NCBI GenBank assembly: GCA_028278345.1
Contig: JANQEL010000010.1
Coordinates: 1-64,000 of the forward strand
Length of the DNA stretch: 64,000 bases
Reading direction: 5' to 3'
DNA from: Myxococcota bacterium
GTDB lineage: Bacteria > Myxococcota_A > UBA9160 > UBA4427
Shown one piece after another: positions 51,945-60,439 of the stretch. The notes beneath the pieces were generated by a model, which ran no database searches, was not told the origin of the DNA, and was given only the letters and a program-made list of their open reading frames with translations. The translations under genes were made by a program, and so were the position numbers. Position 1 is the stretch's first letter; each line of letters starts with the position of its first letter.

Positions 51945-52174
51945 GTCGACTTTCGCTTCGAGTCGGGGGCGATTGCGATCACACGCGAGAATGCCAAGGG
52001 TACCCGAACCGCTCGCGAAGCAGGTTGGCTCGAGGGCTCGTCTGCTAAGCATCGGCGGACACCGGACGAAGATGAAACTGCGGGGCGAGTTTCGTGGCGT
52101 GCGGCGGATTCGCCGCGGCGAACGAGTCGGGGGCCGGAGGGAAGGTGGCCGGAGGAGAGGGGGCCGAGGCGCAG

Positions 52175-53305
52175 ATGAGAGCGAGCCGTCGCAAGCGTCG
52201 TCGGCGCCAGCGCCCCGGCTTGCTCGAGCGCCACCGCACTGTGTTGTTGGGACTGTTCGTCCTGGGTGCTTGCGCGGTCACCCTCGTTCCTGGTCGGCCC
52301 ATGTGGCGCAACGGCATCGCCTGGGAGGATCCAGGGCCGGGGCTGAAGTTCAATCGGCTCGCCCAGGCGCTCTCCGATGCTCCCCTCGTCTCCCATACCG
52401 GGAGTTTCAGCGTGGAGATCTTCCTCGGGCCCGGCTTCATTCCGGGCGCCAGGAACCAGGAGATTCTCTCGTTCTACGATGGTGAGTCCGTCCGTCCGCT
52501 TCTGATCGGGCAGTTTCCGCGGGGTTTCCTCTTGCGTGGGCGCGCAGACAATCCCGCTGGCGATCCGCGCCGAGACGCCTATATCGGTATCGACGAGGTC
52601 GGGCTCGCGAGGCCCGCCGACCTGCGACACCTCGCGGTGGTCGTGACGGGCGATGGGGCGAGACTCTTCGTCAACGGCTTCCCGACGGACCTCCGGCTGC
52701 ATGCGACGATCGCTCGCCCGAACGAACCCTTCGGTGGTCATCTCATGCTGGGAAGCTCCTATACGGGATGGGTCTATTGGCGGGGATCGATGCGCGGTGT
52801 CGCGATCTACGATCGCCAGCTTTCCTCGGTCGAACTACAGCGGCACGCCTTGCAACCCGAGGTGCTCTACGAAGATCGATTCGCGCGGGACGAGAAGCTG
52901 CTCGCGCTGTACCGGTTCGAAGAAGGTGCGGGACGACGCGCAAAGAGCAGTGTCGCCGGGGCGCCGGATCTCCGTTTTCCCGAGCGGATGGAGCGACCCA
53001 CGCGGTCGAACTTTCTGAGCCTGCACTCGATCGAGGCCTACCACCGCGGCTGGCAGGCCCGCGACATGGTGCTCAACGTCCTGTTCTTCATCCCGCTCGG
53101 TGTGCTGATCGCCTGGCGCCGCGAAACCCGCGCCATCGGCCTCGCGCTGGCTGCGGGGTTCGCGTTCAGCCTCGGCATCGAAGTGGTCCAATCGTTCGTC
53201 CCGGGCCGAAGCTCATCATTGGTCGATCTCGCCACAAACTCGACAGGCGCGTTGATCGGTGCACTGCTCACCCGACTGCGGGGAGTCGATCAGTCGCCGC
53301 ACTGA
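52175..53305 (+). CDS. LamG-like (concanavalin) domain fused to a VanZ-like membrane domain
   Basis: A protein of about 376 residues. It has a basic N-terminus, a hydrophobic helix (TVLLGLFVLGACAVTLVPG), a LamG/concanavalin-like sandwich (about 60-250: SFSVEIFLGPG, LAVVVTGDGARLFVNG, MRGVAIYDRQLSSVEL) outside the membrane, and a C-terminal VanZ-like part: NVLFFIPLGVLIAW, FAFSLGIEVVQSFVPGRSSSLVDLATNSTGALIG (noted for EVVQSFVPGRSSSLVDL). VanZ-like domains are linked to envelope or glycopeptide tolerance; LamG may bind glycans. ATG 52175 has GAGG upstream and was preferred over GTG 52094. Confidence 0.75.
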   Translation: MRASRRKRRRRQRPGLLERHRTVLLGLFVLGACAVTLVPGRPMWRNGIAWEDPGPGLKFNRLAQALSDAPLVSHTGSFSVEIFLGPGFIPGARNQEILSFYDGESVRPLLIGQFPRGFLLRGRADNPAGDPRRDAYIGIDEVGLARPADLRHLAVVVTGDGARLFVNGFPTDLRLHATIARPNEPFGGHLMLGSSYTGWVYWRGSMRGVAIYDRQLSSVELQRHALQPEVLYEDRFARDEKLLALYRFEEGAGRRAKSSVAGAPDLRFPERMERPTRSNFLSLHSIEAYHRGWQARDMVLNVLFFIPLGVLIAWRRETRAIGLALAAGFAFSLGIEVVQSFVPGRSSSLVDLATNSTGALIGALLTRLRGVDQSPH

Positions 53306-53490
53306 GGCTCGGCGCGTCTCCCCTCTTCGGCGCGCCGCCTGGTCTCGCTGCGGGCCTGATGGTCGCGATAGGCGGTGATCGTCGCGCGCAGCAGGATGTC
53401 GCGATCGCGCCTTCTACGGGGAAAGCGTCGTGGGCCGCGCGCGGCACCCAACAAACACAGTCGTTCGACGAATTCCTCGACGCTGATCAC
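53290..53490 (-). CDS. Small DUF2087-like protein, possibly truncated
   Basis: A 66-residue reading from GTG 53490 (ISVEEFVERLCLLGAARGP, RRFPRRRRDRDILLRAT) resembles the FPRKxxDRxILL core of DUF2087 proteins, but the expected YSExEVN continuation is replaced by an arginine-rich tail. AGGAG lies 8 nt before the GTG. It overlaps the 3' end of the LamG-VanZ gene by 16 bp. It may be a short real gene or a frameshifted remnant; low confidence. Confidence 0.3.
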   Translation of the reverse strand: MISVEEFVERLCLLGAARGPRRFPRRRRDRDILLRATITAYRDHQARSETRRRAEEGRRAEPQCGD

Positions 53491-53603
53491 CGCGAACTCC
53501 TGGCAGCAAACTGACACAGCAGTGACTCGGGTTCGTTCGCGCGTCGAATTCGCGTGTCGCGGTTTCGTTATGCTCGAAGAGAACCCGAACCCGAAGGACT
53601 CGT

Positions 53604-53969
53604 ATGCCCTACGACGAAGGCCTCGCGGAACGCATACGCGAACACTTCTAAGGCCGTCGCGACATCAGTGAGAAGAAGATGTTCGGCGGCCTGTGCGTGC
53701 TCGTGAACGGCAACATGTGCTGCGGCGTTGTGAAGGACGAACTGATGCTGCGCGTCGGAGCGGAAGGCTACGACGACGCCCTGGCACAGCCCCACGCACG
53801 TGAGATGGACTTCACCGGCCGCGCCCTCAAGGGCATGATCTACGTGGCCTGCGAGGGTTTCTCGGAAGACGAAGACCTGGCCGCCTGGCTCGATCGCGCC
53901 GATGCTTTCGCGATGTCCCTCCCCAAGAAGGGGGCGAAGAAGAAAGCAGCCAGGAAGCGCGTCCGCTAG
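53604..53969 (+). pseudogene. TfoX N-terminal-domain-like gene with in-frame TAA
   Basis: The frame starts MPYDEGLAERIREHF, hits TAA at 53649-53651 (codon 16), then continues GRRDISEKKMFGGLCVLVNGNMCCGV to a lysine-rich end, which is the usual TfoX-N layout in one frame. Everything else is intact, so either one base change made a nonsense codon or translation starts at ATG 53679, losing the first helix. TAA rules out selenocysteine. TfoX-N proteins are linked to competence regulation and other unknown roles. It overlaps the convergent barrel gene by 4 bp. Confidence 0.75.
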
Positions 53970-54841
53970 AAGCCGAGTTCGAGCCCCAGGTGCGCCCCGG
54001 CCCATGGGCGGGTCGAGAAGGTGCCGACGCGTACGTCGATGTCGTTCTGGCGCTCGTCCTGATCGTCCTTGTAGTGGAGCCAGATGCCGCGGAAGCCGAA
54101 GACGAGATCGCTCCTCAGCCAGGGTCGCTCGAAGAGCGGAACGAGCAGGCGAAGATCGGCATCGACCGAGTTCACGTTGTTGAGGGCCGCGCTCGCAAAC
54201 ACGTCGAACTCACCCCTCACTCCGCGAAAGAGTTCGGCCTCGAGGACGGCCCCGAGGTAGGTGAAATAGATCACGTAGGCGCGATCGGCTTCCCCGGTCG
54301 CGGCGTCGGCCCGCAGTCGATACGCGAAGTCGAGCCGTGCGGCGCCAATCTCGGGTGCAATGCGCGCGCGGCCGATTCGCAGGAGCAGCCATTCCGCGCG
54401 ATAGCCGAGGCGACCGAAGGGAAGTTCGAGTCGGCTCTCGACTCGGGAGCCGGCGGGAAAGGTCTGGCCGTGGGTGATCAGCTCACGCCCCAGGGTCTCG
54501 CGACCCGACTGCTCGAGGGCCGTGTAGGAGAAGTGGAGAACGTGTCGTTCGAGCACGCGTAACTCGACCCCGGCGGAGGCGAAGCCGCGCAGGCCTTCGA
54601 GCCCCACCTCCGAAGTTTCGGGGCGACCGATCGATGTCGTCCCCGCTCGTCCACCCATCGGGGTCTGCAATTTGCCGTCGAAGCTCGCGAGCATGGCGCC
54701 GGCGCGTGCATCGAGACGAAGCCAACGCGTGCTCGGCTCCGCGCCCTCAGCGGCCACGGGTACCGAAGAGAATGCCACGAGCACGAAACACAGCCCGGCC
54801 ATCCGAAGCGTCTTCGCGAGAACCGGGTTCGTGGGCGGCAA
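53966..54841 (-). CDS. Outer-membrane beta-barrel protein
   Basis: A 291-residue protein with a signal peptide (LCFVLVAFSSVPVAAEGAE) and a chain of alternating amphipathic strands (HVLHFSYTALEQSG, RLELPFGRLGYRAEWLLL, LDFAYRLRA) ending in LGLELGF with terminal Phe, the usual BAM-recognised end. It is probably an outer-membrane porin-like or adhesin-like barrel of unknown specificity. TTG 54841 is 6 nt after the upstream stop (coupled); ATG 54802 is an alternative start. Confidence 0.7.
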   Translation of the reverse strand: MPPTNPVLAKTLRMAGLCFVLVAFSSVPVAAEGAEPSTRWLRLDARAGAMLASFDGKLQTPMGGRAGTTSIGRPETSEVGLEGLRGFASAGVELRVLERHVLHFSYTALEQSGRETLGRELITHGQTFPAGSRVESRLELPFGRLGYRAEWLLLRIGRARIAPEIGAARLDFAYRLRADAATGEADRAYVIYFTYLGAVLEAELFRGVRGEFDVFASAALNNVNSVDADLRLLVPLFERPWLRSDLVFGFRGIWLHYKDDQDERQNDIDVRVGTFSTRPWAGAHLGLELGF

Positions 54842-54847
54842 GGATCG

Positions 54848-56245
54848 TCAGCCCGTTTCGCCGTAGCGGCGGCGGTTCTCTCTCGCGCGGCACTCCCCGA
54901 GTTCCGCGAGCAGGCTGTGCACGCGCGGGTTGCGGTCGAGGATCTTGCGAAAGCGTCCGTCGTTCAGGTGGAGCAGCCAGCACTGACCGCGCGCGACGGC
55001 GCTCGCCATCGCGGGTTGGCCGTAGAGGGCCGAGAGTTCCCCGAGTACGGCACCGTGATACAGCTGCGCGAGCACCTTGTCGTCACCGTGGCTCGACTGG
55101 CGAACCTCGATCTCACCGGTGAGCACCACGAAGAGCCCGGGGTCGGGCACGCCTTCCTGGATCACCACGCCGCCATCGCGCACTTCGATGAGCTTGAATT
55201 GCGCGGCCAGTCGCGCGCGCACCGAGCGCTTGAAGCAGGCGAAGAGAGGGTGGGTGTGAACGAGACGATCGATCAGGCGCAAGCGCAGGGTGCGAAGCAC
55301 GAGCCCGAGCACTTCGCGGTTGTTGCGCAGCAGATGGCGCACGGCGTCGCGCTCGATTCGCAGCACGCGCGACTCGACGATCGCCTTCAGCGAGGCGTTG
55401 CGGGGTTGCTTCGTGAGCAGGCCGATCTCACCGCAGAAGTCGCCGGCTTCGAGGGTCCCCATTTCGATCTCGCTCGGGTCGGCGTCGGGGTCTTCGACGA
55501 TCGGGGAGAGCGCGCCTTCGAGGATCACGAACATGCAGTCGGCGAGTTCGCCCTGGCGAATGCAGAGCACACCGGGCGAGAGAGCTTCGCGGCGACTGGT
55601 TGCGAGCAGGGCTTCGAGTTCGTTCGCGGGCAAGCGCTTGAGCAACTTGGCGCGCAGAGCCTGCTCGTCCCGCATGGCGCGTTCGCGTTCGAGACCTGAA
55701 GAGTCGTCGGCATGCGTCGCGGGCTCGGCAGGAACCTCGTCTTCGAGGATCAAACCGGGCTCGGGGGAGTCGATCGGGATCTCCGAAGCGCGCGGCTGTT
55801 CGAGATCGCCGAGTGCCACCGGGCGCGACCCTGTGACGACCTCCGTCAGCACGATCTCGTCGACCTCGGTTGGCGCTGCGACGACGGCGGAAACCGTGGT
55901 GTCGCTCTCGCCGGGATCACGCGTCGGCACCATGTAGAGCAGGTGGAGCTGGTCTTCGGTCGCGGCGTCGTAGGGATCGAGGGTGAGGATGCGTTGGGCG
56001 GTCGCGATGGCGCGCGTGGTTTGTTCGGCGTGGACCTGGCGTTCGAAGGCGGGCCGCAAAGCGGCGAGTTCGGAGGCGCTATCGCCCGCGCGCGCGTGGA
56101 TCTCCGCACTTCGCTTCGGCCAGCGTGCTTCGCGCGGATCTTCGCGCTCGAGCTTCGCGAGCAGGGCGAGCGCGCGGGTGTCGTCACCTTCTTCGCGCGC
56201 CCGGGTATAGGCGGCGATGAGATTGCGAAGGACGGGACGGGCCAT
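54848..56245 (-). CDS. Double cyclic-nucleotide-binding-domain protein with N-terminal helical repeat region
   Basis: A 465-residue cytoplasmic protein. Residues 1-110 look like TPR-type helices (LIAAYTRAREEGDDTRALALLAKLE). A linker rich in Pro/Glu/Asp leads to two cNMP-binding folds: the first about 200-310 (GELADCMFVILEG, GDFCGEIGLLTKQPRNASLKA), the second about 325-440 (GVPDPGLFVVLTGEIEVRQ, GAVLGELSALYGQPAMASAVA). The first keeps the phosphate-binding GEIGL-x-PRxA pattern, the second GELSAL-x-PxxAxA. No DNA-binding or kinase domain follows, so it may sense cAMP/cGMP and act by protein contact. It is co-directional with the barrel gene. Confidence 0.8.
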   Translation of the reverse strand: MARPVLRNLIAAYTRAREEGDDTRALALLAKLEREDPREARWPKRSAEIHARAGDSASELAALRPAFERQVHAEQTTRAIATAQRILTLDPYDAATEDQLHLLYMVPTRDPGESDTTVSAVVAAPTEVDEIVLTEVVTGSRPVALGDLEQPRASEIPIDSPEPGLILEDEVPAEPATHADDSSGLERERAMRDEQALRAKLLKRLPANELEALLATSRREALSPGVLCIRQGELADCMFVILEGALSPIVEDPDADPSEIEMGTLEAGDFCGEIGLLTKQPRNASLKAIVESRVLRIERDAVRHLLRNNREVLGLVLRTLRLRLIDRLVHTHPLFACFKRSVRARLAAQFKLIEVRDGGVVIQEGVPDPGLFVVLTGEIEVRQSSHGDDKVLAQLYHGAVLGELSALYGQPAMASAVARGQCWLLHLNDGRFRKILDRNPRVHSLLAELGECRARENRRRYGETG

Positions 56246-56347
56246 GCTCTGGGTTATCGTTGCGCGATCCGATCGGCTTGAAGGCCCGCGCCCTTCTCGC
56301 AACCCACCGAGCTCCCCTCGAGTTCTGCCACAGGAAAAGACAACGAG

Positions 56348-56956
56348 ATGGAAGTCGACCCCATCATCGAAGAGGTGCTCTCGTTCTGGTTCGCCGACGC
56401 CACCGACGACAGCCAGGCCATGGCGGCGCGCAACGCGATCTGGTTCGGCAGCGACACCGCCTTCGACGACGAGATTCGCAAGCGCTTCGGTGAACTGCCC
56501 GAGCGCGCCGCAAGCGGCGAACTCGACGAATGGTTGAAGACGCCGCGGGGCGTTCTCGCGATGGTGATTGTGCTCGATCAATTCACCCGCAACCTGAATC
56601 GCGGCAGCGGGGAGGCCTTCGCGAACGACGCGGCCGCCAAGGCTGCCGCCACGCTATTGATCGCTCGCGGGCTCGACGAAACCCTTCACCCGGTCGAGGC
56701 GAGCTTTCTCTATCTCCCCTTCGAGCACAGCGAGGATCTGCTCGATCAACAACGCTCTCTCGAGCTCTACCGCGCCCTCGAAGATCGGGTTCCCGAAGAA
56801 GACCGCGCGCTCTTCGAGGCGACCACCGACTATGCGCGGCGGCACTACGACATCATCGCCCGCTTTGGACGCTTTCCGCATCGCAACGAAGTACTCGGCC
56901 GCGAGAGCACCGAAGAAGAAGCCCGCTACCTCGTCGAAGGCGGCGACCGCTTCTGA
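56348..56956 (+). CDS. DUF924 family protein
   Basis: A 202-residue cytoplasmic helical protein. Typical DUF924 blocks are EEVLSFWFADATDD, LAMVIVLDQFTRNLNRGSGEAF, HPVEASFLYLPFEHSEDL and GRFPHRNEVLGRESTEEE. The family is widespread with unknown function; it has been compared to TPR-like all-alpha folds. It is transcribed divergently from the cNMP-binding gene. Confidence 0.9.
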   Translation: MEVDPIIEEVLSFWFADATDDSQAMAARNAIWFGSDTAFDDEIRKRFGELPERAASGELDEWLKTPRGVLAMVIVLDQFTRNLNRGSGEAFANDAAAKAAATLLIARGLDETLHPVEASFLYLPFEHSEDLLDQQRSLELYRALEDRVPEEDRALFEATTDYARRHYDIIARFGRFPHRNEVLGRESTEEEARYLVEGGDRF

Positions 56957-57038
56957 GCCCCGCTCGGACGACCTGCTAGCGTCCGCAGGGAGTCGGCGCG
57001 CTGGGAAGCAGGCGCGCCCGCGGTTGGAGAAGACCACC

Positions 57039-57725
57039 TTGGCAGTTCGAATGAGCGCGTTCGCGGTCGTCGGCTTTCTCGCAATCGGAGTGCTCTCGGG
57101 TTGCGCGGGGAGCGGTACGAGCGCGGGCGCCGATGTGGAGGGGATCGATCCCCGCGATGTCGGCCTTGCGCGCGAACTCCAGTCCCTCGACGACGAGATC
57201 GCGGCCCTCGATCACTGGCTCTCCGACCACCCCGGCCACTTCACGTCCCGTTCGGAACGCATCCAGGTGATGATCCGCTGGCGTGAAGCCATCGAGCGAG
57301 CCGAGGTGCTGCGCAACGTCGACCTCGAGCATCCCGAATTGCACGCGCGCGTCGGCGATCTCTACCGCCAGGGGCACAACCTCGACGTCCCCCACGCGGC
57401 GGCCTCGGCCTATGGGGCGCTCACGCGTTGCCTTTCACTGGCGCGCGATCACATCGAATGCCACTTCAGTCTGGCGCGGCTGTTTCTCGCGTCGTCGCCG
57501 CAGTACGCCCCGCGCGCGGAGCACCATCTCCAGCGCATTCGCGATCTGATCGAGCCCGATTCGCGCCCCGATGTCGAAGCCGCCCTCGCGCGGGCCTACT
57601 TCGCCCAGGGCAAGCGCAGCGCTGCCCTGCGGCAGATCGACCACTACCTCACCCTCGAGCCCGACGACGAGCTGGCCCAGCGATTTCGAAACGAACTCTT
57701 GATCGACGTGCAGACCGGCCGATGA
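57039..57725 (+). CDS. Lipoprotein with TPR-like repeats
   Basis: A protein of about 228 residues. Its N-terminus AVRMSAFAVVGFLAIGVLSGCAG has a lipobox (LSGC), so it should be lipidated at that Cys and sit in the periplasm. Helical pairs follow, with GDLYRQGHNL, ARLFLASSPQYAPRAEHHL and ALARAYFAQGKRSAALRQI, typical of TPRs. TTG 57039 has GGAGA 8 nt upstream; ATG 57051 is an alternative. It may scaffold an envelope complex. Confidence 0.68.
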   Translation: MAVRMSAFAVVGFLAIGVLSGCAGSGTSAGADVEGIDPRDVGLARELQSLDDEIAALDHWLSDHPGHFTSRSERIQVMIRWREAIERAEVLRNVDLEHPELHARVGDLYRQGHNLDVPHAAASAYGALTRCLSLARDHIECHFSLARLFLASSPQYAPRAEHHLQRIRDLIEPDSRPDVEAALARAYFAQGKRSAALRQIDHYLTLEPDDELAQRFRNELLIDVQTGR

Positions 57726-57753
57726 AGTAGAACGAGTGCGAATGGAGGAGACG

Positions 57754-58278
57754 ATGTCGGGTCTTCGAGATCTCTTCGTGGCAGCGATGACGGTTACCTC
57801 GTTTCTTGGCGCGACGAGTGCGGGCGGGCCCGCCAGTGCCGAAACGAACGGCGCCGTCGCTCGGCCGAGCGGCGAGGGCTACGTCTCGGTTCCCGTCGCA
57901 GTCGATTCGATCGGGCGACCCTACATCGAGGGCAAGATCCACGGTGAAGTCGTGAAGCTCCTGCTCGACTTCACGAACGATGGGGCGCTGTTCGAGAAGC
58001 GGACTCTTCAGAAGCTCGGGGTCGAGTTCACCCGAACCGACATCACGATCCCGACGCGTCGCAGGCGGGTCAGCTTCTGGACGGGCGAGATCCTCGGCAT
58101 CGAGTTCGCCGGGCGGTCGACCCCGGCCATGCAGGTGATGGCGGGGGACGTCGGCGCGATCTACGACATCCCGCCGGGTGGTGGCCGGTTCGATGGCGCA
58201 CTCGGGCTGGGGTTCATGAAGAACCTCGGAGGTGTGCTCGACTTCACCACGATGCAGTTGCACCTGAGGCCGCGCTGA
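57754..58278 (+). CDS. Secreted retropepsin-like protein with degenerate active site
   Basis: A 174-residue protein with a signal peptide (MSGLRDLFVAAMTVTSFLGA). PYIEGKIHGEVVKLLLDFTNDGALFEK aligns with the family strand-turn, noted through KLLLDFTNDGALF, but the catalytic D-T/S-G triplet has become D-F-T-N. The C-terminal flap region LGLGFMKNLGGVLDF matches the DUF1021/retropepsin-like pattern. Likely a non-proteolytic binding protein. ATG 57754 has GGAGG at good spacing. It follows the lipoprotein gene by 28 bp. Confidence 0.65.
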   Translation: MSGLRDLFVAAMTVTSFLGATSAGGPASAETNGAVARPSGEGYVSVPVAVDSIGRPYIEGKIHGEVVKLLLDFTNDGALFEKRTLQKLGVEFTRTDITIPTRRRRVSFWTGEILGIEFAGRSTPAMQVMAGDVGAIYDIPPGGGRFDGALGLGFMKNLGGVLDFTTMQLHLRPR

Positions 58279-58294
58279 CGGAACCGACCGTCGT

Positions 58295-58807
58295 TCAGCC
58301 GTCCTCGTCCTCGGGCGACCACTGGGGTGGAACGAAGTAGGCGCGCGACTTGTCGCGCCAGGCGTTCTCGAGCACCTCGCGCACCCACGGACGCGCTTCG
58401 AGATCGGCGATCTCGTCGCGGGCGAACCAGCCGACGTCGAGGGTCTCGACATTGTCGGGTCGCGGTGTTCCCGAGAGCCGCGTGCCGAGGAACATCACGA
58501 TGACGAACGAGACGCGATCGCCGTTCGAGTACGCGGTGGTGTATTCGGGCCCGCCATACACACCGAGCAGGCCGTCGAGGCGGACGTGCAGGCCGGTCTC
58601 CTCCCACATCTCACGCACCGCGGCTTCGGCGGGAACCTCTTCGGGTTCGACCGCACCGCCGGGGGTCGTCCATTCGTCGTACTCGGCGTGACGAACCAGC
58701 AGCACGCGATCCTGCTCGTCGTAGGTGAGTACGCTCACCGAGGGAATCTCGAGCAGTTGGTTGCCGATCTTCTCTCGGATGCTCGCCATGTAGGGCGACA
58801 TGGGCAT
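58295..58807 (-). CDS. NUDIX hydrolase
   Basis: A 170-residue enzyme with a complete NUDIX box: GGAVEPEEVPAEAAVREMWEE then TGL, fitting Gx5Ex7REUxEExGU (the Glu ligands lie in REMWEE). It hydrolyses a nucleoside-diphosphate-linked or related compound with Mg2+. Family-specific parts (VLLVRHAEYDEWTTPGG, DNVETLDVGWFARDEI) resemble ADP-ribose/dNTP-type enzymes. ATG 58807 has AGGAAGG upstream; ATG 58801 is an alternative. It is convergent with the retropepsin-like gene (16 bp between stops) and divergent from the next gene. Confidence 0.9.
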   Translation of the reverse strand: MPMSPYMASIREKIGNQLLEIPSVSVLTYDEQDRVLLVRHAEYDEWTTPGGAVEPEEVPAEAAVREMWEETGLHVRLDGLLGVYGGPEYTTAYSNGDRVSFVIVMFLGTRLSGTPRPDNVETLDVGWFARDEIADLEARPWVREVLENAWRDKSRAYFVPPQWSPEDEDG

Positions 58808-58886
58808 GGGGCCTTCCTCGTTTGCGGGTGCGCAGTGTCGTCTTGCATCGGTCGTCCCGACACCGTGTGTTAGCGTCTCGCGCCCG

Positions 58887-59441
58887 ATGACCATCGCTTC
58901 GGCACATCATGACGCACTCCGGGAGGCGCAGGCCGAGCGCCGCTTCGTGCGGATCGAGTGCGAAGCATTCGACGGCGAGTTCGTGGGGATCGTTCAGTCG
59001 ATCGGCGAGGAACTCGTTTGCGTGGCCATCCTGGACGATCGGGTGCGCATGGGGGGTGTCGACATCTTGCGGCTCGAGGACGTGAGCGATGTCGAGCTTC
59101 CCGCACCCCACGCCGACTTCTACGAGTCGGCGCTGCGCCTGCGCGGCGAAGCACTGCCCGAACCCGACGCGATCGACGTCTCCTCGTGGCGTTCGGTGCT
59201 CGAAGCCGTGGCGAACCTCGCACCGCTCGCGGTCATCCACCGCGAGGAGGTCGAGCCCGACATCTGCGAGATCGGCCAACTCGTGGGCTTCGAGGCCGCC
59301 CACTTCGAACTGCGCGAGATCGACCCCGACGCCGATTGGGACGAGGAGATCACGCGCATCCCCTACGAAGAACTCACCCGCGTGGGCTACGGCGGCGACT
59401 ACGAAGCCGCGCTCGCCCTGGTCGCCGGCCTCGTCTCCTAA
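58887..59441 (+). CDS. Uncharacterised acidic cytoplasmic protein
   Basis: A 184-residue protein: FVRIECEAFDGEFVGIVQSIGEELVCVAI suggests a small beta-barrel (Sm/SH3-like) N-terminal domain, noted by its alternating strand pattern, followed by a helical acidic region (IREEVEPDICE-like, RIPYEELTRVGYGGDYE). No family was recognised. ATG 58887 was chosen because the upstream in-frame residues are shadow sequence of the NUDIX gene. Its stop overlaps the convergent membrane-protein gene by 4 bp. Confidence 0.5.
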   Translation: MTIASAHHDALREAQAERRFVRIECEAFDGEFVGIVQSIGEELVCVAILDDRVRMGGVDILRLEDVSDVELPAPHADFYESALRLRGEALPEPDAIDVSSWRSVLEAVANLAPLAVIHREEVEPDICEIGQLVGFEAAHFELREIDPDADWDEEITRIPYEELTRVGYGGDYEAALALVAGLVS

Positions 59442-60439
59442 GACGATCCACCGCCGAAGAGTTCTCTGTTCGCGCGGTTCAGGAAGATCAGGCCGATCGC
59501 CGCGTTGAAGAAGATGAAGAAGTTGTGCTGCACGAAGCCGAAGGCGGTCATCTGGCCTTCGTAGCCGGGGAAGAGCACGACCCAGAGTGTGATCGCCACC
59601 GTGCGCATGGGGCCCGGGGTGGCCGCGCCGAAGAAGATGATGGGCAGATAGCCGAGCATCTCGAGGTTCGTGACTTCGACTCCGAAAAATCCCAACGCCA
59701 TGGAATAGACCCAGACGGCGGCCAGCAACGCGGGGGAGCGCAGCAGGATGATCATCCCGAAGTGCCAGGTCTCGGCCCGTCGGAAGGCGTGGAAGATCGG
59801 TTTGTCGCGCAGGTCCGAACCGGAGAGCAGCTTGCCGGTGAAGAACAGCCGGAAGATCACGAAGAAGATGATCGCGCCCACCGCGATCACGGGGATCAGC
59901 CCGAACTCGCCCGGCAGCGAGTCTCCGCGCAATGCGTATCCCACACACGCCCACGAGAGCAGGTAGTAGAACTCGCAGAACATGATGAAGAGCATGCTCG
60001 AGCCCACTTCGAAGCCCGGTACTCGATCGCGGCGATAGAGGTAGAGGGCCATCGCGCCCTTGCCCACCTGCTCGTTCAGGATCGAAAGGATGTAGGAGCT
60101 TCCCCGGATCGGCAGAATGTCGAGGTAGGCGACCTTGGTGTTGTACCAGTTGACCACGCGCCAGAGGATCAGCGAGTCGATCAGGAAGAAGAGGAACGAG
60201 TAGGGGATCATCAGCATCAGCCAACGGCCCCACGGGACGCTCGCAAAGACGCTCGCGAGATAGCTCACGACGGTCTCTCCCTCGCGCCCCGCCGCTCCGG
60301 CGAGCTTGCTGTAGAGGTAGGCGAAACAAGCCACCGTGATGAGCCAGGGGAGTGCGCGTTGCCACAGCGGTGCGGGGGGACGCGCGACGACGGGTACTTC
60401 GCCGGTATCGGTTGCGGTCGGAGCTTCGGGATTGCTCAT
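59438..60439 (-). CDS. Polytopic membrane protein, LPG-synthase/flippase-like
   Basis: A 333-residue protein with about seven to eight transmembrane helices. ALPWLITVACFAYLYSKL, NEQVGKGAMALYLYRRDRVPGFEVGSSMLF and FGAATPGPMRTVAITLW recall the transmembrane half of lysylphosphatidylglycerol synthase-like proteins; NEQVGKGA is the N-terminal motif and TPGP the C-terminal one. No cytoplasmic transferase domain follows. It overlaps the SDR gene upstream by 4 bp (ATGA). It may move or link a lipid-bound sugar; speculative. Confidence 0.55.
   Translation of the reverse strand: MSNPEAPTATDTGEVPVVARPPAPLWQRALPWLITVACFAYLYSKLAGAAGREGETVVSYLASVFASVPWGRWLMLMIPYSFLFFLIDSLILWRVVNWYNTKVAYLDILPIRGSSYILSILNEQVGKGAMALYLYRRDRVPGFEVGSSMLFIMFCEFYYLLSWACVGYALRGDSLPGEFGLIPVIAVGAIIFFVIFRLFFTGKLLSGSDLRDKPIFHAFRRAETWHFGMIILLRSPALLAAVWVYSMALGFFGVEVTNLEMLGYLPIIFFGAATPGPMRTVAITLWVVLFPGYEGQMTAFGFVQHNFFIFFNAAIGLIFLNRANRELFGGGSS

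Noticed and set aside
53649-53651. Second selenocysteine or recoded stop in the TfoX-like gene
   Set aside because: The codon is TAA, not TGA, and no hairpin or cysteine position supports recoding.
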